Shown: positions 49,897 through 60,924, counted from the stretch's first letter. The stretch: DNA of 64,000 nt from Plantactinospora soyae (GCF_014874095.1 NZ_JADBEB010000001.1:3348001-3412000); one strand, 5' to 3'. Program-made: numbers and translations. Notes: generated by a model not told the origin, from the letters alone.

Positions 49897-51269
49897 CAGA
49901 GTCCTCCCACGAAGCGTCCGGGCGCGAGCCGCGCGTCGGGATCGAACCGGGCCTTGACCCGGCGCATCAACTCCAGCCCCTCCACCGGGCCCCACAGGTC
50001 GACTCGGTCGCGTACCGGGGGCGGTGCGGTCAGCACCACCGCGTGCCCGCCGACCTCGTGGGCCGCACCGCGCAACTCCTCGACGATCCGGGCCACCCGG
50101 TCCGGGTCGGCCGCCGCCGCCATCCCGGCGTAGAGCACTCCGGTGCCGGCCGAGCCGCGTACGTCGACCCGGGTGTCGTGCCGGTCGCCGGCCGCCCGGG
50201 TCGCGGCCAGCAGATCGGGTACCCCGGACAGCACACCGGTGAGCTTGACCCCGGTGTCGCCGGCCCGCCACGGGTACGTCGCCCACCAGGAGGGCGCCCG
50301 TTCGCTGAGTACCGTGTCGTCGCGCAGGAGCCGTCGGGCTGCCTCGGCCCGACCGGCGACCCCGGCCGGGGTGCCCTCCAGCAGCAGCACCACCTCGTAT
50401 CCGCCGTCGGCCGGTGCCGCGATCTCCAGCGCGCTCGGCACCAGTTGTGCCCGCAGCACGGTGGCGACGAGCCGGCCCACCCGCCCGATCCCGTCGACCC
50501 CGACCTGCGGTACCCGGCACCCGACGTACGCCCGGGCGGTCGGCACCGGGTGCAGCCGGAACGCGCACTCGGTGATCAGCCCCAGCGTGCCGTACGCCCC
50601 GGTCACGAGCTTGCCGAGGTCGTAGCCGGCAACGTTCTTCACCACCTTGCCCCCGGCGTGCGCGACCACACCGTCGGCGCGCACGATCGTGACCCCGATG
50701 AGCAGATCCCGGACGGTGCCGTAGAGCATCCGGCGCGGTCCGCTGGCGTTCACCGAGACCGCCCCGCCGACCGTGGCGCCCGGCAGCGGGTCGTCCAGCG
50801 CGAGTTGCTGTCCGGCCGGGGCGAGCACGTCCCGCAGTTCGTCCAGCCGGGTACCGGCCCGGACCACCACGATGAGGTCACCGGCGGCGTGCTCGACCAC
50901 CCCGCTGAGCCGTCCGGTCTCCAGGATCAGGTCGAGGGCACGGGGTGGGGCGCCCCAGTCGAGCCGGGTACCCGAGCCCCGGGCGACCACGCTGAGCCGG
51001 AGTTCGGCGGCGGCCCGCAGCAGCGCCGCCGCCTGCTCGGTCGAGCCGGGAGTGGCGACGAGCCGGGCCGGTACGCCACCGACCACGTCCCCCGGCCCCG
51101 CCGGTCGGACCACCTCGCCGCCCTCCCCGCCGGCGGCCTGTCGGGGCAGCGCGCCGACGGCGGCCGGTCCGGGTACCGCTCCGCCGCCGGCGGCCGGTCC
51201 GGGTACCGCGCCGCCGGCCGCGGCCCGGAGCGCGTCGAGTTGCGTCGTCGTCGTGTCGAGCTGGGGCAT
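49896..51269 (-). CDS. glcE: Glycolate oxidase FAD-binding subunit
   Basis: A 457-residue protein with a PCMH-type FAD-binding fold: LRLSVVARGSGTRLDWGAPP, PLPGATVGGAVSVNASGPRRMLYG and VVKNVAGYDLGKLVTGAYGTLGLITE. It is shorter than GlcD and matches GlcE. It starts 3 bp after the glcD stop and overlaps glcF. An extra repeat-rich stretch (AAGGAVPGPAAGGG, about 12-35) sits in the N-terminus. Confidence 0.93.
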   Translation of the reverse strand: MPQLDTTTTQLDALRAAAGGAVPGPAAGGGAVPGPAAVGALPRQAAGGEGGEVVRPAGPGDVVGGVPARLVATPGSTEQAAALLRAAAELRLSVVARGSGTRLDWGAPPRALDLILETGRLSGVVEHAAGDLIVVVRAGTRLDELRDVLAPAGQQLALDDPLPGATVGGAVSVNASGPRRMLYGTVRDLLIGVTIVRADGVVAHAGGKVVKNVAGYDLGKLVTGAYGTLGLITECAFRLHPVPTARAYVGCRVPQVGVDGIGRVGRLVATVLRAQLVPSALEIAAPADGGYEVVLLLEGTPAGVAGRAEAARRLLRDDTVLSERAPSWWATYPWRAGDTGVKLTGVLSGVPDLLAATRAAGDRHDTRVDVRGSAGTGVLYAGMAAAADPDRVARIVEELRGAAHEVGGHAVVLTAPPPVRDRVDLWGPVEGLELMRRVKARFDPDARLAPGRFVGGL

Positions 51270-51272
51270 GGC

Positions 51273-52739
51273 TCAGAACACCTCCGCGAGACCGGCCTCC
51301 TGGAGCGGATGGGCACCCTTGTGCCGGCCGGGCACCTCGCCGCAGAGCCGGGGAGTGGGGAAGATCTTTCCGGGGTTGGCCAACGCCCGCGGGTCGAAGG
51401 CGCACCGGAGCAGTTGCATGGTGTCCAGGTCGTCGTCGGTGTACATCCGGGGCAGGTACTTCGCCTTGTCCATCCCGACGCCGTGTTCCCCGGTGATCGA
51501 GCCGCCGTACGCGACGCAGAGGTCGAGGATCGCGCCGGAGAGTTCCTCGGCCCGCTCCGCCTGTCCCTCGATCGCGTCGTCGAAGAGGACCAGCGGGTGC
51601 AGGTTGCCGTCCCCGGCGTGGAACACGTTCGCCACCCGGACGCCGCGCTCGGCGGCGAGCTCACCGATCCGCCGCAGCACCTCGGGCAGCGCGGTCCGGG
51701 GGATCACCCCGTCCTGGACGATGTAGTCCGGGCTGATCCGGCCCACCGCCGCGAACGCCGACTTGCGGCCCTTCCAGAACAGGGCCCGCTCGGCGTCGTC
51801 GGCCGCGATCCGGATCTCGAACGCGGCGTTGTCCCGGCAGAGCCGCTCCACCTCGGCGAACTGGGCGTCGACCTCGGCGGTCGGGCCGTCCAGTTCGACG
51901 ATCAGCACCGCACCGGCGCCGTCCGGGTAGCCGCAGTGCACCGCCGCCTCGGCCGCCTCGATGGCGAGCGCGTCCATCATCTCCACCGCCGCCGGCACCA
52001 CCCCGGCGGCGATGATCGCCGAGGTCGCCGCGCCGGCCGCGTCCGTGCCGGGGAAGGCGGCGAGCAGCGTACGCACCGACTCCGGCGCCCGGACCAGCCG
52101 TACGGTGACCTCGGTGGCGATCCCGAGGGTGCCCTCCGAGCCGACGAAGGCGCCGACCAGGTCGTACCCGGGACTGTCCGGCGCCCAACCACCGAGCCGG
52201 ACCAGGTCGCCGTCCGGGGTGACCACCTGGAGCCCGAGGACGTGGTTGGTGGTGAAGCCGTACTTGAGGCAGTGGGCCCCGCCGGAGTTCTCCGCCACGT
52301 TGCCGCCGATCGAGCAGATCTGCTGGCTCGACGGGTCCGGCGCGTAGTAGTAGCCGTGCGGGGCGGCGGCCCGGGTCACCGCCAGGTTGATCACCCCGGG
52401 CTCGACCACGGCCCGCTCGTCGTCCGGGGCGAGTTCCGTGATGGCGCGCAGCCGCGAGGTGACGATCAGGACGCCGTCGGCGTGCGGCAGCGCGCCGCCG
52501 GAGAGCCCGGTGCCGGAGCCCCGGGCCACGAACGGCACGTTCTCGGCGACGCAGGCCCGGACGACCAGCGCGCACTCCTGCGCGGTGTGGGGCAGCACCA
52601 CCAGGGCCGGTACGACCCGGTACTGGGCCAGTCCGTCGCACTCGTAGGTGCGGAGCCGGGCCCGGTCGTCGATCACCTGCTCCGCGGCGAGCGCGGCGCG
52701 CAGCACGCCGGCCAGTCTTCCGATCTCGACTTCGGACAC
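51273..52739 (-). CDS. glcD: Glycolate oxidase subunit, FAD-linked
   Basis: A 488-residue flavoprotein. The FAD site is FVARGSGTGLSGGALP and IGGNVAENSGGAHCLKYGFTTNHVLG; the C-terminal FAD-oxidase domain includes VFHAGDGNLHPLVLFDD and GSITGEHGVGMDKAKYL. GlcD is the catalytic subunit that oxidises glycolate (or D-lactate in related enzymes). It follows aceB by 87 bp. Confidence 0.94.
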   Translation of the reverse strand: MSEVEIGRLAGVLRAALAAEQVIDDRARLRTYECDGLAQYRVVPALVVLPHTAQECALVVRACVAENVPFVARGSGTGLSGGALPHADGVLIVTSRLRAITELAPDDERAVVEPGVINLAVTRAAAPHGYYYAPDPSSQQICSIGGNVAENSGGAHCLKYGFTTNHVLGLQVVTPDGDLVRLGGWAPDSPGYDLVGAFVGSEGTLGIATEVTVRLVRAPESVRTLLAAFPGTDAAGAATSAIIAAGVVPAAVEMMDALAIEAAEAAVHCGYPDGAGAVLIVELDGPTAEVDAQFAEVERLCRDNAAFEIRIAADDAERALFWKGRKSAFAAVGRISPDYIVQDGVIPRTALPEVLRRIGELAAERGVRVANVFHAGDGNLHPLVLFDDAIEGQAERAEELSGAILDLCVAYGGSITGEHGVGMDKAKYLPRMYTDDDLDTMQLLRCAFDPRALANPGKIFPTPRLCGEVPGRHKGAHPLQEAGLAEVF

Positions 52740-52826
52740 CGTCGACCTCCGGGCATGCTCAGCGCGTCGGCTCGGCGCCTCGGGGTCGGCGCCTTCTCCG
52801 GTGCGCGTCGGGTTTCAGGGCAAGGC

Positions 52827-54407
<1,581 letters not shown>

Positions 54408-54476
54408 CGCCGCGCTCCTCACCCTGTTAGCTGATCTCCGTCACCAGCCTACGGCCGCCCCCCACCGCACTGCACT

Positions 54477-54530
54477 GCAAGGAAGGGCCCCTTCTTATCG
54501 TTTTTTGTAGATGAAGGGGCCCTTCCTAAC
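54477..54530. repeat. 54-bp dispersed palindrome, copy 4
   Basis: It lies between the aceB promoter region and the PLD-like gene stop (7 bp away), and may end the latter's transcript. Loop TATCGTTTTTTGTAGAT is in the same orientation on the plus strand as copy 3. Confidence 0.95.
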
Positions 54531-54537
54531 ATCTTGT

Positions 54538-55848
54538 TCAGCGGATCGCGCCGCCGTTGGCCCGGCAGGTGTCCCGGACGTGCCAGAAGTTGCTCAGGTA
54601 GTCGTCGTGGATGCCCCGGCCCATGATCCGCAACATTGCCTCGTCGGCTTGCCGCAGCGCCGACATGTTGTAGTTGTGGCTGCCGGTGAAGACCCGGGGC
54701 ACGATGTCGTCGTCGTACGCGCCGTCGATCAGCATGTACTTCGAGTGGGTCCGGATGTCCCTACCCGGAGCGACGTTGAAGTTGCACTTGGTCACCTGGA
54801 CGTTGCTGCCCAGCGCGTTGAGTACACCGGCGTTGGCCTCGCTGTAGACGACGTCGACCCAGCAGCCGGCGTTGCGGAGCGCGGTGAGCTTCTTCGCGAT
54901 CTCCGGCCGGTTGAACGAGAACATGTTGACCCGTACGTCGGTCTGCCGGGTGGTGCCGGCGTCGTCGTACGAGCAGGACCGCACCGAGTCCAGCACGCTG
55001 ACGATGGTGTCGCTGGCGGCGTCGTGGATCGTCGTACCGGAGCGCTCCCGCCGGGGGAAGAAGTACGCCCGGTACGTCGTGCCGGTCGGGGTCCCCCAGT
55101 AGTAGTTGTTGTCGCCCGCCGAGCTGTAGCGGTGGGAGCGCAGGTCCGCGAAGTACGTCCGGTAGGCCTGGTACGTGGTGGCGTCGCTGAACGTCACCGC
55201 GTTGTTGTACGCCTCGTTCGCGTCCCACCAGCCCAGGTTCGCCGACCCCTGAAAGACCACATTCGACACCGTCGACCCGTTGTTGAGCACGATGCTCGAC
55301 GCGGTCAGGAACTTGTTGTGGTTGTACGCGGTGACCGAGGAGTCGGTGTAGTCGATGGTCCGGGTACCGATGCAGCCGCGATCCTGGCTGGGAAACTTGT
55401 CGGCGCAGTGCACGACGTACGACCCGGCGGTGTCGTTCGCGCCGAGCACCGGCAACAGCCGCTGGTACGGCCGCTGGGTCACCTGCTCGTGGTCGAGAAT
55501 GATCTTGACGCGTACCCCCCGCTGGTACGCGTTCAGCAGTCGGGCGGGGAGATCGGGAGTGGTGGCCGAGTCGGTGACGTCGGTGACGCCGAACCCGAAC
55601 CAGGACATCTGGATCTCGCCACCGGCTGGTACCCGGTCGATGATCCGGGCGAGCTGGATGAAGATCGTGTTTTGTTCGGCGGCCGAGCCGGTGGGCTGGT
55701 TGAAGACCGCGTCGTTGAGGGTCGGATCCGGCTCCGCCGCGCTCGCCGGGCCGGCGGCCAGGGTCGGCGAGCCGAGCGTGCCGAGGGCGACGATGAAGAC
55801 GAGTGCCGAGCGAGCCGCCAATCTTGGCGAAAATCTACCTATCCGCAT
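54538..55848 (-). CDS. Secreted phospholipase D-like protein
   Basis: A 436-residue protein with a signal peptide (about 1-38, ending ASAAEPD). Two PLD-type repeats: the first has NHNKFLTAS (HxK with a shortened motif) and the second has HSKYMLIDG, a full HxKxxxxD with TGSHNYNMSALRQADEAML after it. Many secreted PLD-like proteins hydrolyse phospholipids or other phosphodiesters. The degenerate first motif leaves activity uncertain. Single gene followed by palindrome copy 4. Confidence 0.88.
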   Translation of the reverse strand: MRIGRFSPRLAARSALVFIVALGTLGSPTLAAGPASAAEPDPTLNDAVFNQPTGSAAEQNTIFIQLARIIDRVPAGGEIQMSWFGFGVTDVTDSATTPDLPARLLNAYQRGVRVKIILDHEQVTQRPYQRLLPVLGANDTAGSYVVHCADKFPSQDRGCIGTRTIDYTDSSVTAYNHNKFLTASSIVLNNGSTVSNVVFQGSANLGWWDANEAYNNAVTFSDATTYQAYRTYFADLRSHRYSSAGDNNYYWGTPTGTTYRAYFFPRRERSGTTIHDAASDTIVSVLDSVRSCSYDDAGTTRQTDVRVNMFSFNRPEIAKKLTALRNAGCWVDVVYSEANAGVLNALGSNVQVTKCNFNVAPGRDIRTHSKYMLIDGAYDDDIVPRVFTGSHNYNMSALRQADEAMLRIMGRGIHDDYLSNFWHVRDTCRANGGAIR

Positions 55849-55940
55849 GGGTAGATGATTCCATCGACGTCCGTCGGGATCCAGCCCATCGACGCGGCCC
55901 TTTACCCGTCGGTTGAGACAGCGTGCGTCGGCGGGGGACT

Positions 55941-57077
55941 GTGACCGACGAGACGGCCGGAGTCGGGACGGAACGGCGGCCGGGCGTGGTTGCCCGGGAG
56001 GTGAGCGGACGGGACGTCGACGTAATGGTGATCGGTGCCGGTCAGGCCGGGCTCTCGGCCGGCTACTTCCTCCAGCGGGCCGGTTTCGCGCCGGAGACGG
56101 GCTATCTGCTGCTGGACGCCGGCGGCGGGCCGGGTGGGGCCTGGCGGGACCGCTGGCCGACGCTGCGGCTGGGCGGCGTCCACGGCATCCACGACCTGCC
56201 CGGCCTGGCCCTCGGCGAGCCCGACCCGGACCGTCCGGCCGCCGAGGTGGTCGCCGACTACTTCGGGGCGTACGAGCGGAAGTTCGACCTTCCGGTGCGC
56301 CGCCCGGTGAACGTGATCGAGGTGCGGGACCGGGCCGACGGCCGGCTGACCGTACGCACCGATGCCGGCGAGTGGACCGCGCGGGCCCTGATCAACGCGA
56401 CCGGAACGTGGCGGCACCCGTTCTGGCCGTACTACCCGGGGCAGTGGTCGTTCGCGGGGCGGCAACTGCACACCGCCGACTACCGGGGCCCGGCGGAGTT
56501 CGCCGGCCGGCGGGTGGTGGTGGTCGGCGGTGGCACCTCCGCCGTGCAACTGCTGGACGAGATCGCCGAGGTGGCCGAGGCGACCCGGTGGGTCACCCGG
56601 CGTCCGCCGGTCTTCAACGACGGTGACTTCACCGAGGAACGCGGTCGGGCCGCGGTGGCCCGGGTCGACGAGACCGTACGCGCCGGTCGTCCTCCGTCGA
56701 GCGTCGTCGGCGTGACGGGTCTGGTGTGGACTCCGCAGACCCGCCGGATGGAGGCCGCCGGGCTGCTGAACCGGCTGCCGATGTTCGCCCGGATCACACC
56801 GGGGGGCGTCGTCTGGCCGGACGGCAGCAGCTTCGACGCCGACGTGATCTTCTGGTGCACCGGCTTCCGCGCCGTGCTGGACCACCTCGCGCCGCTGAAG
56901 CTGCGGGCGCCCGGTGGCGGGATCCTGATGGACGGCACCCGGGTGGTCACCGACGACCGGGTACACCTGATCGGGTACGGGCCCTCGGCCAGCACGATCG
57001 GCGCGAACCGGGCCGGCCGGGACGCCGTACGGGAAATCCGGCGACTGCTCGACGCCGCGCCGGCGACACTCGGCTGA
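55941..57077 (+). CDS. FAD-dependent NAD(P)-binding oxidoreductase (flavin monooxygenase-like)
   Basis: A 378-residue protein. GTG 55941 is preferred (GGGGGA 4 nt upstream); GTG 55923 is in frame too. FAD site MVIGAGQAGLSAGYFLQRAG, then LINATGTW, and an NADPH site VVVVGGGTSAVQLLDEI, ending with FWCTGFRAVLDHL. It belongs to the pyridine-nucleotide oxidoreductases related to flavin-containing and CzcO-like monooxygenases. Substrate unknown. Single gene. Confidence 0.88.
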   Translation: MTDETAGVGTERRPGVVAREVSGRDVDVMVIGAGQAGLSAGYFLQRAGFAPETGYLLLDAGGGPGGAWRDRWPTLRLGGVHGIHDLPGLALGEPDPDRPAAEVVADYFGAYERKFDLPVRRPVNVIEVRDRADGRLTVRTDAGEWTARALINATGTWRHPFWPYYPGQWSFAGRQLHTADYRGPAEFAGRRVVVVGGGTSAVQLLDEIAEVAEATRWVTRRPPVFNDGDFTEERGRAAVARVDETVRAGRPPSSVVGVTGLVWTPQTRRMEAAGLLNRLPMFARITPGGVVWPDGSSFDADVIFWCTGFRAVLDHLAPLKLRAPGGGILMDGTRVVTDDRVHLIGYGPSASTIGANRAGRDAVREIRRLLDAAPATLG

Positions 57078-57410
57078 CCAGCGCGAACGTCCGGCAACCG
57101 GCCCTTAACACGGCACGCAAAACGGCTCACCGGATTTGACGAATCGGGCTGGAAGCGGCAACGTAGGGCAAGTACGGCCTGTTGCCATAGCCGATAGTTC
57201 GAGAGCGACGAACATCCGCCGTACCCAGGCGTCAGCCCGGTCCCGCGTGAGCGTGGGTAGACCGAATGGGCTGGCTACATGTCCGATGGCCGCCGCGATG
57301 TCCGATGGCCGCCCCGGCTCAGTCGCGGGTGACCCGTCGCGGGTGCCCGGAGCACGTCCACGCCGATGGGCGTACGGGCCGGGCGCACAGAAAATCCACG
57401 AGGAGTTTGC
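57078..57410. other. Intergenic region
   Basis: No gene is seen. A 15-bp duplication, ATGTCCGATGGCCGC, occurs near 57278-57310. GAGGAG precedes the next start. Confidence 0.5.
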
Positions 57411-57701
57411 ATGCTCACGATGACCGAGAACGCCGTACTCGTGATCCGGGATCTGACCACGCAGCAGGAGGTGCCGGACGGTGCGGGACTGCGCATCGCC
57501 AGTGACCTTTCGGCCGGGTCGCTGAACCTGTCGCTGGCCGAGAGCCCGGCCCAGGGCGATCAGGTGGTGGACAGCGACGGGGCCAGGGTCTTCCTGGACC
57601 CGCAGGCCGCCCAGATCCTCGACGACAAGGCTCTCGACGCCGCGGTCGACGCGCAGGGCGCGGTGCAGTTCGGGTTCGCGGAGCAGGGTCCCGACGCCTG
57701 A
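57411..57701 (+). CDS. HesB/IscA-like protein lacking the cysteine ligands
   Basis: A 96-residue protein from the ATG with GAGGAG upstream. The fold pattern VIRDLTTQQEVPDGAGLRIASD, LNLSLAESPAQGDQVVDSDGARVFLDPQAAQILDD matches HesB/IscA/ErpA-type scaffolds. There is no Cys at all, so the CxGCG site that carries Fe-S clusters in the family is missing. A role other than cluster transfer is likely. Single gene. Confidence 0.75.
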   Translation: MLTMTENAVLVIRDLTTQQEVPDGAGLRIASDLSAGSLNLSLAESPAQGDQVVDSDGARVFLDPQAAQILDDKALDAAVDAQGAVQFGFAEQGPDA

Positions 57702-57967
57702 CCCGAGGTCGCGTACGACCGTGCTTGGACTGTCGGACCTGACCGGGGTGAGGCCGAGCGGTACCGCCTGACCTTGGTACGAGTGTGGTTCGACGGCGTG
57801 GTGGGACGTGTCGGAGGTCTACCGGTCCGTCCGGTGTGGATGGGCGGACCGTTACGGCGCCCGTACCGCCCCGCCCCGGGTGGTACGAGGCACCCCAGGC
57901 GATCCCACCCGCCGTCGAACCGGCCCCCGGAGGTGTTATTTACCCGGGCGGCCCGGCCAGGAGCCGG

Positions 57968-57973
57968 TACGAT
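57968..57973 (+). promoter_or_regulatory. -10 box upstream of the leader ORF
   Basis: TACGAT is 7 nt before the GTG at 57981, as in leaderless promoters of this window. Confidence 0.45.
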
Positions 57974-57980
57974 CGGCGCC

Positions 57981-58022
57981 GTGCACAGCCGTTTCCCGAT
58001 CTCCCCGCCGCCCCGCGCCTGA
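57981..58022 (+). CDS. Possible 13-aa leader peptide with a Pro-Pro-Pro run
   Basis: The GTG frame reads VHSRFPISPPPRA and stops at TGA 58020. It starts where the promoter would begin transcription. A proline triplet can slow ribosomes. It may control the downstream EamA gene by attenuation, but no comparative support is available here. Confidence 0.35.
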   Translation: MHSRFPISPPPRA

Positions 58023-58139
58023 GCGGGGCGAAACCCCAGCGTGCCCAGCCGACAGTGCGGGCGCGCTGTGCCAGCATGATCAGGTGCCGCCCCGCTTCCG
58101 CGACCGATTCCTTCTCCCGTCGCAGGAGCGCGAACCCTC

Positions 58140-59063
58140 ATGTCCAGCACCCGAGCATCGCTCGTCGCCGTACGCCGGCAATCTGACGTCGGCCTGATAT
58201 TTCTGATCGTCTCTGGCACGTTGTGGGGCACCGGTGGACTGACCGGCAGTCTGCTGAGCCGGAGCACCGAACTCTCTCCGATCGCCATCGGCGCCTACCG
58301 GCTCGTCGTCGGCGGTGGGCTGATCGTGGCCCTTCTCGCCGTCACCGGGCGGCGGGTGCCACGCGGTCGGGCCGCCTGGACCCGGATCGCCGTGGTGGGC
58401 GTACTGGCCGCCGTCTACCAGGCGTGTTACTTCGGCGCGGTGTCGCTGACCTCGGTCAGCCTGGCCACGCTGATCACCATCGGGGCCGCGCCGGTGCTGG
58501 TACTGGCCGCGGAGGCGCTGACCGGCCGGCGTCGGGTCGACCGGCGGACGGCGGGAACGAGCGCTCTGGCGCTGGCCGGACTCGGTCTGCTGGTCGGGGT
58601 ACCGGCCGGTGGGGTCGGAACGGCTGCGGTGCTGGCCAGTGCCGCCCTGGCCCTGGTCTCGGCGGCCGGGTTCGCCGCGATCACCCTGATCGGGGCCAGT
58701 CCGGTGCCGCAGCTCGGTGAACTGGCCGGCACCGGCTTCGCCTTCACCATGGGCGGGCTGCTGCTCGCACCACTGGCCATCGGGACGGCGGGACTCGGCT
58801 TCGCCCCGGAACCGGGCGCCATCGCGCTGCTGGTCGCCCTGGGCACCGGTCCGACGGCGGTCGCCTACCTGCTCTACTTCCGGGGCCTGCGTACGGTCCG
58901 GCCGGGCACCGCCGCGCTGCTGGCGCTGCTGGAACCACTCGTCGGCGCACTGCTCGCCGCCCTGGTGCTCGGCGAGCGGCTAGGCCCGGTCGGCGTACTC
59001 GGTGCGATGCTGCTGGCGGCGGCGGTGGTACTGGCAGCGCGGGAGCCCGCCGTGTCCGGCTAG
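58140..59063 (+). CDS. EamA/DMT-family transporter
   Basis: A 307-residue protein with ten membrane segments in two EamA repeats (about 20-150 and 160-300). Hallmarks are GTLWGTGGLTGSLLSR, ITIGAAPVLVLAAEALTGRR and LYFRGLRTVRPGTAALLALLEPLVGALLAALVLGERL. The family exports metabolites such as amino acids; the substrate is unknown. It follows a 120-nt leader that may be regulatory. Confidence 0.88.
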   Translation: MSSTRASLVAVRRQSDVGLIFLIVSGTLWGTGGLTGSLLSRSTELSPIAIGAYRLVVGGGLIVALLAVTGRRVPRGRAAWTRIAVVGVLAAVYQACYFGAVSLTSVSLATLITIGAAPVLVLAAEALTGRRRVDRRTAGTSALALAGLGLLVGVPAGGVGTAAVLASAALALVSAAGFAAITLIGASPVPQLGELAGTGFAFTMGGLLLAPLAIGTAGLGFAPEPGAIALLVALGTGPTAVAYLLYFRGLRTVRPGTAALLALLEPLVGALLAALVLGERLGPVGVLGAMLLAAAVVLAAREPAVSG

Positions 59064-59089
59064 GGCCGACCGTCCGCCGGGAAGCTCGG

Positions 59090-60037
59090 CTACGCGGCCG
59101 TCGGTTGACCCGACCGGTGGCCGCCGGCCGGCGGGCTGCTGCGGGTCGACCGGTGGCCGTGGGCCGGTGGGTGGTGGCCCGACGGATCGGAGGACCGGGC
59201 CGGGGCGACGAGCCGGACCAGTTCGGGTAGCACCACGCCGAGTGGTGCGTCGACGGTCAGCGAGGCGTAGTCGTCGCCCCGGGTCGGCCCCTGATTGATG
59301 ATCACTACGGGGATGTCCAGTCTCGCCGCCCGGACCACGAACCGCCGGCCGGACATCACGGTCAGGGACGAGCCGAGAACCAGCAGCAGCCGGGCCCGCT
59401 CGACCAGGTCGAAGCAGGTCTGGACCCGGTCGGCCGGAACGGATTCGCCGAAGAAGACGACGTCCGGTTTCAGCATCCCGCCCGGACACGCCTGACAGTC
59501 CACGGTCCGGAAGTCCGCGACCGCCTCGTCGGGCAGTTCGACGTCGCCGTCCGGGTTGACCGTGTCGTACCGGGCGGTGAACCGGGGGTTGGCGGCCCGC
59601 AGGCGGTGGTCCAGCATCTCCCGGTCGGTGGATCCGCCGCAGCCCAGGCAGGTCACCCTGGCCAGGCTGCCGTGGAGTTCGACGACCGACCGGGCGCCGC
59701 CGGCCTGGTGCAGCCCGTCCACGTTCTGGGTCAGTACGCCGGCCAGCAGTCCCAGCCGGTCGAGTTCGGCGACCGCCCGGTGGCCCGCGTTCGGCGTGGC
59801 CCCGGTCACGGTGCGCCAGCCGAGGTGGCTGCGGGCCCAGTAGCGGCGGCGGGCGACCGCGTCTGACACGAACGTCTGGTACGTCATCGGCGTGTGTCGG
59901 CGGAGCGCGCCGCTCGGTCCCCGGTAGTCGGGGATCCCCGACTCCGTCGACAGGCCGGCCCCGCTGAGCACCACGACGTCGCCACCGGCCAGAAGGTCCG
60001 CCAGCGGTCCGTAGTGCTCGGCTGTTCGCGTGTTCAC
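59090..60037 (-). CDS. Sir2-family NAD-dependent protein deacylase
   Basis: A 315-residue sirtuin from GTG 60037, 7 nt after a CAGCAT -10 box. Motifs in order are GAGLSTESGIPDYRG, TQNVDGLHQAGG, ELHGS (catalytic His), zinc site CLGC and CQAC, LVLGSSLTV and INQGPTRGDD. It removes acyl groups from lysines using NAD. The C-terminal 35 residues are a His/Ser/Pro-rich tail. Palindrome copy 5 lies upstream of its start. Confidence 0.93.
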   Translation of the reverse strand: MNTRTAEHYGPLADLLAGGDVVVLSGAGLSTESGIPDYRGPSGALRRHTPMTYQTFVSDAVARRRYWARSHLGWRTVTGATPNAGHRAVAELDRLGLLAGVLTQNVDGLHQAGGARSVVELHGSLARVTCLGCGGSTDREMLDHRLRAANPRFTARYDTVNPDGDVELPDEAVADFRTVDCQACPGGMLKPDVVFFGESVPADRVQTCFDLVERARLLLVLGSSLTVMSGRRFVVRAARLDIPVVIINQGPTRGDDYASLTVDAPLGVVLPELVRLVAPARSSDPSGHHPPAHGHRSTRSSPPAGGHRSGQPTAA

Positions 60038-60125
60038 CCGTCCATGCTGCCTCGCCGGCCCGGGCACCGGCGAACGGGTCGGGGCCTCCCGGCTGTCCCA
60101 CCGGGCCCCGGTGCCGACGTGCGGT

Positions 60126-60179
60126 GTTAGGAAGGGCCCCTTCTTCTACAGAAAACGATAAGAAGGGGCCCTTCCTTGC
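60126..60179. repeat. 54-bp dispersed palindrome, copy 5
   Basis: It begins GTTAGGAAGG and ends CCTTCCTTGC, 28 bp beyond the stop of the FN3-CBM gene. Stem AGGAAGGGCCCCTTCTT pairs over 17 bases; loop CTACAGAAAACGAT. Confidence 0.95.
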
Positions 60180-60207
60180 ACTTAGGGGACCGGAGCCGGC
60201 GGGCCGG

Positions 60208-60924
60208 TCAGTGGAGGATGGTGCAGGGTCGGTCGGGGCCGACCTGGAAGTCGCTCGGTGGGGTGAAGGTGCCGGTGTAGCGGCCGTTGAGCGCGAAGGT
60301 CTGCGGGGTGCCGGGCGGGATCGTAGGGGAACCGTTCGATCCCAGCGACGTGACCGTCGCCCGGGTGCCGCTGCGGAGGACCGTCGAGTTCCAGAAATGG
60401 GTGATCTGGAGATTCGTCGCGATGGTGAACCTGACGGTCCAGTCGAAGACCGGATCCGGACCGGACCAGACCAGGGTGCCCCGCACCAGGAAGGTGCCGG
60501 GCCGGTCGGCGCTGATCGAGATCGTGCAGTTCCAGCCGGACGGCTCGGGCGCGGTGGTGAAGGTGACGGGCTCCGAGAGCGGACTCAGGGTGTAGCCCGA
60601 GTCGGCGAGCGCGGCGGCCCGCACCGCGACGGTGTACTCGGTGTTCGGGGTGAGGCCGCCCAGGGTGTACGAGTTGAACGGCATGGAGACGAAGCCCTGC
60701 CACTCGCCGTCCACCAGCCGCTGCATGCTGTAGCGGAAGACGGGGCCGGCGGGGCGTTCCCAGGTGAGCGTGGCGCCGGTCGAGGTGATGTCGGTGACCA
60801 CCGGTTGGCCGGGCGGCGGCAGCGGAATCAGCGGATCGGCGTACGCGGGGGCTGCCGACAGGGGCAGCAGCACGAGTCCGAGGACGGCGGCGAGGAGTCG
60901 GGTGGGCAGCTTGGGACGAGGCAT
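60208..60924 (-). CDS. Secreted fibronectin III plus CBM2-like protein
   Basis: A 238-residue protein from the ATG at 60924. A signal peptide (about 1-30, ending in AYADP) leads to one FN3 domain (about 38-125: ITSTGATLTWERPAG, LTPNTEYTVAVRAAAL). The rest (SGWNCTISISADRPGTFLVRGTLVW to PDRPCTILH) resembles a cellulose-binding-type beta-sandwich with bracketing Cys. No catalytic domain is seen. It may bind polysaccharide at the cell surface. Palindrome copy 5 follows its stop. Confidence 0.82.
   Translation of the reverse strand: MPRPKLPTRLLAAVLGLVLLPLSAAPAYADPLIPLPPPGQPVVTDITSTGATLTWERPAGPVFRYSMQRLVDGEWQGFVSMPFNSYTLGGLTPNTEYTVAVRAAALADSGYTLSPLSEPVTFTTAPEPSGWNCTISISADRPGTFLVRGTLVWSGPDPVFDWTVRFTIATNLQITHFWNSTVLRSGTRATVTSLGSNGSPTIPPGTPQTFALNGRYTGTFTPPSDFQVGPDRPCTILH

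Larger units (their letters stand above)
57702..58139. other. Non-coding region with a possible leader peptide
   Basis: No full gene is seen. The second half holds a TACGAT -10 box, a 13-codon frame and small hairpins before the EamA gene. See the separate entries. Confidence 0.5.
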
